Part shown: positions 12,250 to 25,900 of the stretch, one piece after another
Layout: each line of letters begins with the position of its first letter
How positions within the stretch are numbered: the stretch's first letter is position 1
From: Dactylorhiza incarnata
Lineage: Eukaryota; Streptophyta; Magnoliopsida; Asparagales; Orchidaceae
Assembly: GCA_033032865.1 (NCBI GenBank)
Contig: JAWHQI010000170.1
Location: forward strand, 1,795,001 to 1,859,000
Direction: 5' to 3'
Length of the DNA stretch: 64,000 nucleotides
Program-made: the position numbers and the translations under genes
Notes under the pieces: model-generated
Told to the model about the DNA's origin: nothing
Databases searched by the model: none
What the model saw: the letters and a program-made list of their open reading frames with translations, nothing else

Positions 12250-13724
12250 AAATTCACTTAGAAAAAGATACTAGATTTTCTTATAAGTTATAATTGCATA
12301 CATAATCAGGTATTACCAAAATTTGTCGGTATGAAACATGATTACCGTAAGTTATATAGTCTTCTACACATGCACAAACCTAATTGATAAACGATGAAAA
12401 AAGATCTGATCAAGTTGTAAAGAAACCGAAATATTATAATCAAATAAAACATACTGAAATAATTAAGAAAATCAAGAAAAAAATTCTTACCTTCTGATGC
12501 ATCCTCCGTCGCATTCTAATATGCATGACGTCATCATGCATCATGGAGTTTTTATTATGCATTTATTTATTGTCATGTATTTTTTTCGCGCACCTATTTT
12601 GTTTGAAGTGTTCGGCTCATCGGTTTGGCCACCCGATGAGACCCTAAATAAAAGGGTCCGGTAGTTTTGGTAGTTAGGACGATAAAGGCAAGCTTAAATT
12701 ATTTAAGGACGCATAAATATTAATTAGAGAGGTATTCAAAATTTAAAGATACCCAAAATATTCACCATAACAAGATGTCCATCAAAAGGGATATTCAAGA
12801 GCTTTACTTGGAAAAGAATATTCTAACTGTTATTTACGGAGAAGTAATTTTCTAGCATGAAATTGAAAAGGCATTAAAAATTTTGGAAAGTCTTTAAACA
12901 TAGGAAAAGACATTAATAGACAACCAGTCAAATCCCCATTAAATGACCGAAGCTATTGAAGGAAAAAGGCACCGGGGAAAAAGCACAGAAACGAGAATCG
13001 TTTTCGTGTCTCTGGGTTGTCGGGAACCTCCTCCGTTCCTGTACCTGTACGCTGCCGCCGATCTGCTTCCAGTACGTTGCCGCCAAAGCCCCACACGACG
13101 ACGAGAGCACCGCCGACGCCCGTTCGACTCGTCGTTCACGTGGAACCGCCTTTTGCTGTCAAATGAGGGACTGTCGTCGACGTCGCCATTCTTTTCCGGC
13201 AACCCTCCCGTGATTCTATTAGTCGGTTGATGTCGACCACGTCGTCCCACTCCGGCAACCGCTTTGAAGGCCGACTCACGAGTGCAGTTGACCCCGTTCA
13301 AAGCCAACTCATCCAACGATCCAACGACGGGTGATGTTCTTTCCCTGCACTGTGAACTTGGACCCGACTGATCTCCTTGTGGTACCTTTACCCGTATCTT
13401 GCTCAACTTATTAGGCTTTAGATTTATGCATCCACTTAAATAATTAATAGCATGCCTCGAACGTTCTTCCTATTTTAATTACCGTTAATTCATAAATTAT
13501 TGTTTGTGTTTTCGTTTGTGGTTGTACGGATCTCGCCAAGATTCGACTAGCAAAACGCCCAACGAACATTTCCTCAAATAACAATTAACGGCCTTTGAAG
13601 TTTAAACGTCAAGAGTGTGATTTCGTGTGCAAAAATTCGATTTGGCCACTGGGCCTATTTTCAAAATTAAAATATTTGCATAAAATAATCGTGTTTTCAA
13701 AACCCATATTACGGTTTACATCAC
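12250..13724. other. Intron 10 sequence next to exon 10
   Basis: The sequence is AT-rich with a GC-richer block at about 12,940-13,410 that is open in several frames but matches no family I recognise. No splice-bounded continuation of PANK2 was found here. Confidence 0.55.
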
Positions 13725-13917
13725 CTTCTCATTAAGATCGTGAAGAGGCGGACCATGAATCTTGCCCCCAACATAAGGCGCACCCATAGGGAATCTTTCA
13801 ACCAATTGATGGGCCATCAAATCATCAAGTCCATGCTTTTCATAACTCATGAAAGCACCTAGTGCTCCTAGATATCCCTCATGCCGCAGAAACATAGCCT
13901 GTGCCTGTCCTTTGGAC
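13725..13917 (-). CDS. PANK2: PANK2 exon 10 (end of kinase domain)
   Basis: One base plus 64 codons. It has [14 protein letters not shown] and [19 protein letters not shown], the conserved C-terminal helix of the kinase, and then the linker [19 protein letters not shown]. The donor is AATGAGAAG|GTGATG. The frame is open at the donor, so at least one more exon is required; none was recognised in 1-13724. Confidence 0.94.
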
Positions 13918-16900
13918 CTAAATAAAAAGGCCAATATACAAACGAAAAAGAGAAATTAGTTTTTCGTGCTATGTTAAAATCTAAATATTTAACTTAAAAT
14001 CAATTGGTTATGAGTGGAGTGACTAAAGATATTTTGTGCACAAGGCTACATGTGTTTTCTAACGTGGAACTAAATTCTCAACAGTGGTATTTCACAAGGA
14101 AAACCAAAAAGGTGCTGACATTGTTTGAAGAGCAAACTGCTATAGTACATGAGATAAAATGATATGCAATATCTGATAATAGTTTATAATAAAAAATTTA
14201 TAAAGCTGTCAAACTACTCACAATGAAAAGAAAATCAATATAAAAATAATGGATAAACATTACAAATTATGTGATGGCTCAAGTACCAGAAATGCACTGC
14301 AAAAGATATAGTATCCATAGTGTAAGCATGACCACGAATGAAAAATCCTCCAAAAAATATCCTTTTGAGATCATAGCGAAGAGCATTCATGTATGAGATC
14401 TACAAAAAGAAATGAATAAGAATGATTTTTTATATCCGTGAAAAGAGAAATTAACAATGGAAAGCAAAAACACCAAGAGATAGATCTTTCTTAAAAATAG
14501 GAGGAATTTTTTTTTAAATTTAAACTAGTTGTTATCATGATTAGCATTAAGAAGAAAAAAGATACATAAGAGAAATATGGATGAAATTGATAGTAGCAAA
14601 ATTGCATTAAACATGGGTTATATAAGGTACGAACTATTTTTTTTGTAATTGTACACATTTGTTTAAGAAAATCTATTTAGTAAATTGAATCTGAAAATGC
14701 ATTCGAGTAAGCACCAAGTGTAAACACTTTTGACAACGCTGCTTATCTTAAAAAATCAATACAGAATAAAAATTAATAACTAATGCAGATAGAAATCAAG
14801 GAAAGAAAAGCTCCATGAGATCAATTAATAAGCTTCTATAGTAAACTTGCAGAGAAAAAACACTAATTGATTATTAAGCATAAATAGGACACCTGCCCGA
14901 TGTTGTACGATATCATTCGGAGGAGAGACAGCGAAATATCTTCAGGCCTATAGTCCATGAGCTCCTCAGATTTTGAAATGGTCTTTCCAAAACTTGAGGC
15001 AATGGTGGATGCTGAAAGGCCAAACTGCAATATGTAGAATTTTGACAATACTATGTAATATAATGCATTTCTGCAGATAAAGAAACAATTCACCATAATT
15101 AATATCTATGTATTATGTTCCTACTTGAAATTAACTAGAATCTTTCAACAGAAAACAAAGCTTATTGCATTCACAAGAAAACAGAAGTAAAGAGCATTGC
15201 ATTGGTACATGTTTCAGTATCTAAGTTGCCATTTCCATAGATAATATGAAATCGCGACACAAGAACTACGGGCGGACCCAAGTTAAGACACGCCCGGGCA
15301 CTTGCCCGGGTGTGAAAATAGCGAAATTCTGCCTAAAGCCTGTATTTCCTTTTCGATCTCGCGAACGCCTGAATCAGGATCGACCAAGACCATCGCTTGG
15401 GCCCTAATCTTCCATTGCATCTGCGTGGTCTCCTGCTTCCTCCTCGTCGTCCACTCGTCACGGCATCGTTGTCCCCGAGTGGCCGAACAGCAGGTATCTT
15501 CTTCTCCGCCCGGGCCGCCCCTGCTTACTTCTATTTGAAATTTCTTCGATTTCCATGTATCTTCTTTTTCGAGCAGTATCGTCTCCGCCCTTCCTCTTCT
15601 GCTTTGATTTCCTGGAGGCTGGAGCAGTCCGTAAAAGTACAAAACCAGTCATCGAGAGCAGCTGAGCATGTACCATTTCAGATTCCAGTCAACTTCTTTC
15701 AATTCCAGTCATCTTCTTGATTTAGGGCTTCGATTTGTGTCTGAGATCTTCAATTTCCAGTCATCTTCTTTTGATTTTCTGGTTTTTTGACTGTGAATTT
15801 TCCACCAAAAGCAAGCATCCAGTCATCTTCTTGATTTAGGGCTTGGATTTGTGACTTAGATCTTCAATTTCTAGTCATCTTCTTTCAATTTCTTGGGTTT
15901 TTTACTGTGGATTTTCAAGTGAATGTAAATTTTGTACCAATTTAAGTTCATGTAATTTGAGACAAATAATACAGAAGAGTCCAAATAATTATCTTACAAT
16001 TTAGATGAGTCCAAGTAATTAGCTGTTGCAAAATTGTTCTGAATACTCCATTTTTTGCCCATAATGATTATGTTTTTAGTCTTCACTTGCAAAATGGTTT
16101 ATATTATGTTATTAGCTTATTATCCTTATGGATGGGAATTTGATATTTGATAATTGGTGGCACCTTCTGCAGTGTGATTTTTTGTGCAACGGAGAAGTTT
16201 TTTTCATAAGTAGGATTAGGTCACAGTTCGGTGAATTTGCAGGAGTTAGTTTCAACGGATAAAAAGCATCGAATAGAAGAGTTTAAACTAGAAAATTTAT
16301 CTTTTGATCCGGATTTAAGACACCATATAAGCTCATATGATGTCAATGCTCAAGACTCAATAAGAAGATATTATTTGCAAAAAGGTCATTGCCAACCTCA
16401 TTTAGATACTTTTCCTCAAACAGAAATCGGACACAAAGCTCGTCGCTTCAATAAGAATTGGTATAATTACTTTAAAAGTTTGTTAGAAAACAGCATAGAA
16501 AAGGACGCAGTATTTTGCCTTTATTCTTACATTTTTCCCTAAAGAGGGTGTGAGCCTACTTTTGTAAGTAGAGGTTTTAGATATTGGAAAGATAAGACGA
16601 TACTGGACAAACATGTTGGAAATCACACGACACCACGCAATACTTCTAGAAAGATGTGTGAGGCTTTGATGAATCAAAAACAAGGCATTCAAATTGCATT
16701 TGCTAGACAAGAACAACAACAAAGTATAGACTATTGTGCTCGTTTATGTGCATCAATTGATTGAGTTCGATTTCTTTTGCGTCAAAAATTATCCTTTCAT
16801 GGTCATGATGAGACTAAAGAATCTATCAATCGAGAGAACTTTCTTGAGCTTCTGGAATTTCTTGCATCACATAACAATGATATCAAGTCAGTTGTGTTAC

Positions 16901-19900
16901 AAAACACTCGTAACAATTGTCAACTTATATCGCCAAAGATTCAAAAAGAAATAGTATCAGCAATTGAAATGGAGACAACAAAACAAATCGTTCAAGATAT
17001 TGGAGAAGATTGCTTTACAAAATTAGTGGATAAATCCCGTGAAGTATAAACAAAAGAGCAAATGTATATTGTGATGGGGATCCTTCTGAGGTGACTCGCC
17101 GCAAGGCGGGACCCACCTTTTCCTTTTCCCGCAGGAAAACTTGACCGGATCGGCAATCCGACTCCACGGATACGTCCGGCTCGTCGTTTCAATGTTTTTT
17201 CATATATTGGATTGTCATTTTCTATTTTTATTTCATATATTTTGGCCCCGACATTCCCGGCCAATCATAGCAGTCAATCTCGGGTGCCCTAGTCTACTTT
17301 TGTTATAAATAAGAGTGTTAGGGATGTTAGTGAGGCATTGCAGATTTTGGAGAAAAAGAATTCCCGGAATCCAGGGATCCCTCCACGGTACCGACTCCGT
17401 GGAACCCTAGGTGATGACTCCTAGTCCCTCTCCCGCTCCCCAAAGGTAACCCCTACCCCTAGACACCTTCCTCCATCCTCAAATCCCTCCACCGCCACTT
17501 CTATAACCCTCCTAGCAATCAGCCGCCGCCCCTCCTGTTGTTGTCCAGACAACAGCCACCCAGTCCAGCCCCTCCCTGCCTTCCGCCACCCCTCTTGTTA
17601 GTGTCCAACCAAAAGCCGCCCAGTCCATCCCCTCCCTGCCTTCCGCCGCCCCTTTCCCAGCCCCCATGCCTACCGCCTCCCATTTCCTGGTCCCCTCCAC
17701 CTTCCGCCGCTCCACCTCAAGCCCCAACAGCCCATCGCGCCTCCTCCCTTCCCCCCCCCCCTATACCGCCCGACATCTCCAACCCTGTTGCCTCCCTCGA
17801 ATCCCCACAGACCACAAAATCCCCAGATCTAGTTGCTGCCCCCTAGTTCCAGCCATCGGTTCCGCTCTGGATCGTCCCTATCTTGCTGAACAACTCTGGA
17901 TCTGCTCACATACGGCAGTCATGTATTGTTGTGAGTGTTTCTAGTTGTTGGATTGTTATTTTCTTAATATTAAAATCAGTGTTTGTGATCCCTCTTTGCT
18001 TGAATATTGGTTTGTGGAAATTTGTGCTAGTGTAGTCACTTGATTTGCAGGAAGGACTCATTCTCCACGCGCTTTAACTTGGCCCTCCTTGCAGAGGAAA
18101 GTCATCGTTTGTTAGCCTCAAAGAAATCAATCTTGCTTAAACATAAATGCGCGGGTTAATGTTTATTGCTTACTGTTAGAATATGAGTTTTTTATGTCAT
18201 TTATTTAACCTTGTATTTCTCTCCTATATATAGGAGAATGCCTCTTAGCCCTAATTAAGAAATCACTTTTGAACTCTCCAACATGGTATCAAAGCCCGAG
18301 CACGGTGTGACCTAACTCTCCCGTCTTCGTCTTCGTCGCCCGCAGCTCTCCAGCGACAGCTCTCGATCTTTCAGGACCTAGCGCGCCAGTTTCCTCGTCG
18401 ATCTCCCGTCGGTTCTCTAGCGCGACAGCTCTCCAGCGTCGTTCGTTCGCCAGCCGCCAGCGACAGTTCGTCCGTCGTTCTTCCTCCGCGTCTCCAGTTC
18501 TCCAGCGCCGTCTTCCGAGTTTCTCCGGCCAACCAGCCCTAGTCGGCCAGCTTCCTCCAGCCCCGTCGCCTTCCTCTCTCGTCCGTCGGCGAAGCTCTCT
18601 CCGCATGGCTGCTTGCGCCCTTCTCGGCGCCGGATCTATGCAGGCTTGAGTCCGTCCTTGCTCTTCCGGCGTCCGTTCTCCCTTCCTGTGGGAATGTATC
18701 TCTCTCTTATTGCGCTTTGCGTTCCACCGACGCATCTCCTCTTTCTATGAGTGAGATTTTCTGTCTCTAGGCTCCCGGATTTGTGTTTCTTTTCCTCTAT
18801 TGCTATGCCAGGAAGTAGTGAGACTCCGGATGTCTCCTCCGGTGGGAGTGCTCCTCATGATCCTCTTCCTTCTACTGGATCTCTTCGTGCCAACCATGAT
18901 CACGGGACTCCTCAGATTACTACTATTAAGTTGGATGGCACTAATTATCTTCCATGGGCTCGCTCCGTTACTCTGGCTCTCAAGAGCCGCCGTCTGTTTG
19001 GCTACATCAACGGCACTACTAGGGCACCCACCGCTACCTCTCCGGATTGGCCCCAATGGGAATCCGAGAACTCCTTGGTGATGTCTTGGCTGACCAACTC
19101 TATGCAAGAGTCTATTGCCCGCAACTATCTTTTTTTGGATACGGCGGCCGACATTTGGAAACGTGCCGAGATTACCTACTCCTGTCGCGGGAATACTGTT
19201 CATATCTTCCAATTGCGGCGTCGGATTTTCCTCCTGCGCCAAGGGGATCGGCCCCCCGCTGCTTATTACCTGGAGTTTACCCAGCTTTACCAGGAATATG
19301 ATCACTTTGACGCACTTACTCTTGTCTCCCCTGAGGATGAAGTGTTGGTCCGTGCCCGGGAGGAACGCAATCGGATCTTCGAATTTCTTCATGGTCTCCA
19401 CCGTGATCTCGATCTCATCAGTGTTCAGATCCTTGGTCGTTCTCCTCTGCCTTCCTTGCCTGAGGTATATAGTTTGGTTCAACAAGAATATGATCGCCGA
19501 CAGATTCGTCTACCAGATACTGTTGTTGAGGGCTCTGCCCTTACTGCTCGGTTCAATCCCGGTGGTCGCCCTATCCGGGACACAAGGTCTAAACCTATGG
19601 ACAAGGACCATTTGACGTGCGATTATTGCGGGAAGGCATGCCATACTCGGGACACTTGCTTCAGGCTTCACGGCTTTCCTCCTCCTCGCGGTGGACCTGC
19701 CCCTCGTGGTGGTCGTGGATTTGGGCGCACTCTGGGTCGGTCGGCTCCTTCTCGCTCGGCTCATCTCTCCGATGTTGTTGATGATCCTGCCTCTTATGAG
19801 GGATCTGATGTCCCTGCGGTTCCTTCCGCTCTTTCTGCTGAGGAGATTCAAGCCTTCCGTCGCATTATGCTTGGCCACTCGTCTGAGTCTGCTAGCTCTT

Positions 19901-22900
19901 CTTATGCCCACCAGGGGACTCCAGGTGCTCACTCTGCCTCCGCTTGCTCTCCCACCCAGTGGATCATTGATTCTGGTGCCACAGACCATATGACTGGCTC
20001 TGCTACAGGTTTTGTTTCTTATATACCTTTGTCTGGTAGGGACAAAGTGAGCATTGATGATGGCTCCTTGTCTCCCATTGCCGGGAAAGGGTCCATCCCT
20101 TGCTCCTCCCTCACTCTTTCTTCCGTGCTTCATGTTCCTAAGTTTACACGCAACCTGCTTTCTATTAGTCACCTTACTAATTCCATGAATTGCTCTGTAA
20201 CATTCTTTCCCCCCTCCTGTGTCTTTCAGGACCTGAAGACGGGGACGGTGATTGGCTCTGGTAGACTGCGGGATGGCCTCTACCTGTTTGACACCTCCAG
20301 CTCTGCTCCACCTCCGGCGGCCCTTTCTGTTGCTCAGATCTCTGTGAACTCTTGGCACTGCCGCCTGGGCCATCCTTCTCCCTCTACTATGCATCTTTTA
20401 TTTCCGAATATGTCAAATGTATCTTTGAAAACTTTTAAATGTGATGGGTGTGCTCTTGGTAAACATCATCGTACTTCTCTTAATCATGTGTCCACTCCTA
20501 GTTCTTCTCCTTTTACTGTGGTTCATACTGATGTTTGGGGTCCTTGCCCTGTTGCCTCTATCTCGGGCTTTCACTGGTTTGTTACATTTATTGATTGTTT
20601 TTCTCGTTGTACGTGGGTATACTTAATGAAAAACAAGAATGATGTCTTTCCCTTATTTCAACGTTTTCATAAGATGGTAGCCACTCAATTCAATGCTGCC
20701 ATTAAAATTTTGCGCAGTGATAATGGACGTGAGTATGTTGACTCTTCCTTTGAGCGTTATCTTAGTGATCAGGGCATTATACATCAGACATCTTGTGTCT
20801 ACACCCCGGCTCAGAATGGGGTCGCCGAGCGTAAGAATCGCCATCTTCTCGAGGTTGCTCGATGCCTCCTCCTGAAGATGCACCTCCCGAAGCATTTTTG
20901 GGGGGATGCTGTTCTTACGGCGGCATATCTTATCAATCGCCTGCCGACTCGTGTCCTCGATTACAAATCCCCTCTTGCAGCACTTTCCGTCTCTCCCACA
21001 AATCTTCTTCCTCGTATTTTTGGGTGTGTGTTTTGTCCATGTTCGCCCCACGTCGAAACTTGACCCTCGTGCCCTCAAGTGTATCTTTATTGGGTATTCG
21101 CCAACCCAGAAAGGATATAAATGCTTCCATCCAGCTTCCCGAAAGATATTTGTTACTATAGACGTCACGTTTCGGGAGTCTGAGTCCTTCTACGAGCCCT
21201 CACTTCAGGGGGAGACTTACCCAACGGAAGTGAGCTCTCTTCCCCTACCTATTCCTCCCTCATATCTTCCTACTCCTGTGCCTATGCCTGCTATGTCTAC
21301 ATCCTTGCCTACTCCTGTTCCGACTCCTGTGACCGCTCCTCCTTTACAGGTGTATACTCGGCGAAAAAGGGGTCAAGGTACATCGGCATCTCTCAGGCTA
21401 CCCGCTCCAACATCTGATCCTTCTTTGGGGACTCAAGGTAACTGTATCTCCACGCAACATCCGATGTCCCACTTTGTGTCCTATAACTCATTATCCCCTT
21501 CACATAAACTCTGTATTGCCTCTCTCTCATCTATTTCTATTACCTCAACTTGGCAGGATGCTATCACTAACCGAAAGTGGCAAGAGGCTATGCTTGAGGA
21601 GATGTTGGCTCTGGAGAAGAACTGCACATGGGACTTGGTCTCGTTGCCACCTGGCAAGACTGTGGTGGGGTGTAAGTGGGTGTTCTCCATCAAACAGAAC
21701 TCTCAAGGGATTGTTGAGCGATACAAGGCCCGCCTGGTGGCTAGGGGCTATACTCAGACTATGGGAATTGACTATCAAGAAACCTTTGCTCCTGTGGCGA
21801 AGATGAATTCTATACGAGTGTTGCTCTCGTGTGCTGCCTGCAAAGGGTGGCCTTTGACTCAGTTAGACGTGAAAAATGCCTTTCTTCATGGGGACTTGGA
21901 AGAAGAGGTCTACATGTCGTTACCGCCTGGTCTTACCCTAGCCGGATCTGGTGGAAAGGTTTGTAAGTTGAAGAAAGCTTTATATGGCTTAAAACAGTCT
22001 CCTCGGGCATGGTTTGGAAGATTTCACAGAGCTATGATCTCGTTTGGATATTCTCAGAGCAATGCCGACCATACTTTATTTGTAAGGCACAAACATGGGA
22101 GACTCACCGCTCTTATTGTTTATGTGGATGATATCATTATCACGGGTGATGACACTGAAGAAATTCAAACTCTGAAACAAAGACTGGCAAAGGAATTTGA
22201 AGTAAAAGACCTGGGAAATCTCAAATACTTCCTGGGAATTGAAGTCGCTCGATCAAATCATGGCATATTCATATCTCAGAGAAAGTACATTCTTGACTTG
22301 CTCCAATCATGTGGGATGAGTGGGTGTAGACCTGCCGATACCCCAATTGAAGTTAATCACAGATTGGGTAGAGATGATGGGGAAGTGGTAGATGATATCA
22401 CTGGGTTTCAACGATTGGCAGGGCGTCTTATCTATCTATCTCATACTCGCTCGGATATTTCATATGTTGTTGGTGTTATTAGTCAGTTCATGCATTCACC
22501 ACGAACCTGTCACTTAGAAGCTGCTCATCGAATCCTCCAGTATCTCAAGTCCTCTCCTGGAAAAGGTATCCTATTCTCCCCGGGCAAAGAGCTGACCGTT
22601 GAAATCTATACTGATGCTGATTGGGCCGGTTCAGTTGACGACAGGAGGTCCACCTCTGGCTATTGTTCGTTAGTTGGTGGTAACTTGGTAACATGGAGGA
22701 GTAAAAAACAACATGTAGTTGCCAGGTCTAGTGCTGAGGCAGAATTCAGAGCCATGGCTCATAGGATTTGCGAGGGACTGTGGATTAAATCTCTCCTAAA
22801 AGATCTTGGCATGGAAAACAAGGATCCCGTGAGACTTTACTCTGATAGCAAAGCCGCCATTAGCATTGCTCACAATCCTGTCCAACATGACCGCACAAAA

Positions 22901-25900
22901 CATGTGGAGGTTGACCGTCACTTCGTCAAAGAGAATATAGAAAGAGGAGTTGTGAGCACACCTTTTGTCCCTTCTGATCAACAGTTGGCGGATACTCTCA
23001 CTAAGGGGTTGAGTCAGAACGTGTTTGGAAAAATTATGTGCAAGCTGGGCATGCAGGATATCACACGCCCAACTTGAGGGGGAGTGTTAGAATATGAGTT
23101 TTTTATGTCATTTATTTAACCTTGTATTTCTCTCCTATATATAGGAGAATGCCTCTTAGCCCTAATTAAGAAATCACTTTTGAACTCTCCAACACTTACT
23201 AATTAATTATTGTCATCGTCGCTTGCATGTTTACATCATACTAGAATAGGAATAGTAGTTCGAAAGCTCACCCACTACTAGACGTGCATTGTAGGATTTC
23301 ACTGCACACCCTACCCTACATCATATTGTTTTACGATATGTGGATTCTAGCGGCATTATTATGGAGCGTCTTCTTGCTTTTGTTCACTAAAAACTGATAT
23401 TGATAGTTTATTTATGAAATAGTCTTAGTGTTTTAAATTGCGTGGATAAGGATATGATGGCGCTGGCAATATGAAGGGTGAGTTCAAAGGGCTAAAACCT
23501 TTAATTAAGCAAGAAAATAGTTGTGCTTTCTATGTTCATTGGTTTTCCCATCAACTACAATTGGTACTAGCAGCTGATGCAGAAGGGAATTCTGATGTTG
23601 TTGAGATTTTAACTCTTATTAACACGATATTGAATGTTGTTGGTGGCTCGTGTAAACGTCGTGATTCTCTCAGAGCCTTGAAGGTTTATCGAGTTACTAG
23701 AGAGCTTGGTTGCGGTGAGTTAGAAAGTGGTCGAAAATTGAATTAACCTTTAGAGATTAAAAGAGTTGGAGACACAAGATGGAGTTCACATTATGGTACA
23801 GTTTTAAACTTCATCTGTATGTTTTCGTCTATTGTTGATGCTATTAAGCTTATCACAGTTGATGGGGCAGATGGAAACCAAAGAGGAATGACAAGTGGAC
23901 TATTACAAGTTATTTTGACTTTTAAATTTGTCTTTTGGCAAAAACACATGAATTATCACAAGTCTTGCAAAAGAATAATCAATATATTGTCAGCGCACTG
24001 CATTTTTTAAATTTTTCAAAAGTTCTTATTATTAAAGATGAGAAATGACGAAGTCCAGTGACAATCCTTCATTGTTGAAGTCTCCTCTTTCTGTAATAAG
24101 CATATCATAGAATTTCCCAATATGGATAAAAAGTTTGTTCAGCCAGGTAGATCAAGACGCAATGCACGTGAGATTACAAATACACATTATTTTAGGATTG
24201 AAATTTTCAATACAGTGCTAGATTGGATGCTAAATGAGTTAAATGATTGTTTTGATAAGTAAACACGAAATTGTTTTTGTGTAGCTAGTCTTGACCCAAT
24301 GGATCAATTTAGTTCTTATGATAAACTGAAACTAGTTTGTCTTTCAGAATTATATTCATATGATTTTACTCCAATAGAGTTGCAGCTACTTGAAGGTCAG
24401 CTTGACATATATATTTTTGACATGCGTTCTACACTGACGGACACATTTTCCGAAGTTAAAGGAATCAGCGGACTTTTTAAAAGGTTAGTGGAATTAAACA
24501 AGCAAGATAATTATCCGTTGTTTTTAGACTGTTGAAGTTGGCATGCCTCTTACCGATTGCAACAGCTAGTGTTGAAAGGATGTATTTTGTAATTAATATA
24601 ATAAAGAATCGTTTGTGAAACAAAATGGAGGATGAATGGATGAATGATTGTTTGATTGCTTACGTTGAAAAAGATGTTGCGGATACAACTACAACTGAAA
24701 CAATTATCACGCTTCCAGAGCATGTGACAACACAAAGTATCTTGTTGATCTGTAAGTTTTTTTATGATGTTTTGTTTCTACAACTTGTATAGTTTTTAAT
24801 GATACTGCTCAAAAATTAGAATGTTCATCTTGAATGTTTTGATTTTATATTGTGGAAAGAACAATAAAAAATTTGAGTAATATTTTTAAGTATGATTTGC
24901 ATGTTAGAATTTATTGGGCCCACGCTGCACCAAAATCCTAGTTCTACTCCTCACAAGAACTGCTGAAAATATAAACAAATAGTAGTAAGAGCAATGCAGT
25001 CCAACCCATGCAGCTGGATATCTTCAATAGGGATTCTCAAACATTAAAATGACTTGCAGAAGATTGAAAGGATAAGAGATGAATTATATATAATAAATGA
25101 GAAATAGATAATCGCTGGCTTAGGGCAGTCCCTGTTAGCAAACTGTTTTCACATAAAATTGGTAATCCTGAGAAAACTACATGAAGCCTACCACCACAAA
25201 TTCACTAAGAATGGTCAAAATTGTAAGAAATCTTGCATTTCAATTCCGATATAAAGGACACAAATGTTGAATGTCTGATATTCAACAAGGTTGATTTTGA
25301 ATATCAAAAAAAGGAAAGGCTATTCTACACAATATCAGACTAATGATGTGCATGAAAGACTGAGGGAAAAATCATTTCATACAAGTTCTTCTTCATTTAG
25401 AAACAAGTTGTACCTGGACTGGACATATATGTGGAGTATTCATTATCCATGACTATGGTATTCCCAAGGACTAGCAGAATCGAAATAGTAAAATTCTTGG
25501 GTCATCTCAATGGGTTCAAAATCTACAGGCTTTCTGGATCTCAAAGCACACTTCCACATATCAACAAAGGAAAGTATTTTCATAATGGATGATATTTGAA
25601 ACCATGATTTGTTGATATACGGTGTAAATCCGGATGATTTGGGGATTTGGGGGATTTGGGGTTATCTTGGGATTATGGGCAAGTAGTTTAGCTATCATCT
25701 TCTTTAAAGGGTGTCATAATTTGTATATGTGTATTCTTTTAACATCAACTCTACATGAAAAGAAATGATAATATCCGTCAGGTCTTCCAAAAAAAAAAGG
25801 GAAATCCCTACAAATTGATTCAGACTATGCCAGCTCTTAAGAATACATACACCAAAAAATGAACTGGAACACAAAAACTCATTTAAGCTTTTCACATATT

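Larger units (their letters stand above)
18174..23194 (+). mobile_element. Copia element E, young, identical LTRs
   Basis: It has 110-bp LTRs at 18174-18283 and 23085-23194 that are identical on reading, and the target duplication cttac at 18169-18173 and 23195-23199. The primer site TGGTATCAAAGCC starts at 18284, and the polypurine tract TTGAGGGGGAG ends at 23084. The gag-pol region is open apart from one frameshift near 21,030. This is the least damaged element in the window by LTR criteria. Confidence 0.97.
17072..23323 (+). mobile_element. Ty3-type solo LTR inserted in the hAT, itself split by copia E
   Basis: It begins TGATGGGGATCC and ends CCTACATCA, with the 5-bp duplication tattg at 17067-17071 and 23324-23328. 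Removing copia E leaves about 1,226 bp and no internal domain, as expected of a solo LTR. A promoter-like GTTATAAATAAG sits near 17,302. The start is shared with the LTRs of element J (TGATGGGGATCG), so it is probably a relative. Confidence 0.78.
15267..24952 (+). mobile_element. hAT transposon (Tip100/ZMYM1-like), split by a solo LTR and copia E
   Basis: The element is flanked by the 8-bp duplication acaagaac (15259-15266, 24953-24960), the size typical of hAT insertions. Its ends, TACGGGCGGACCCAAG on the left and GAGGAGTAGAACTAGG on the right (reverse complement), are both decayed versions of the CAGTGGCGGAGCTAGG terminus I recall for plant Tip100-type elements. Transposase fragments in plus orientation lie on both sides of the inserted LTR. 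Without its insertions the element is about 3.4 kb. Several stops make it dead. Confidence 0.87.

Noticed and set aside
12939..13406. 155-codon open frame on the minus strand next to PANK2 exon 10
   Set aside because: Arg/Ser-rich, GC-driven, open on both strands, no domain and no splice link to exon 10; not a PANK2 exon.
17538..17944. Proline-rich open frame within the solo LTR
   Set aside because: C-rich LTR sequence resembling the CCTCC-rich part of the J LTR; no domain.
18284..18297. tRNA-like sequence matches next to LTRs
   Set aside because: These are primer-binding sites complementary to tRNA 3' ends, not tRNA genes; no cloverleaf follows.
19510..20394. 294-codon open frame on the minus strand within copia E
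   Set aside because: It is the antisense shadow of the gag/protease coding region; Arg/Gly-rich composition is expected from that.
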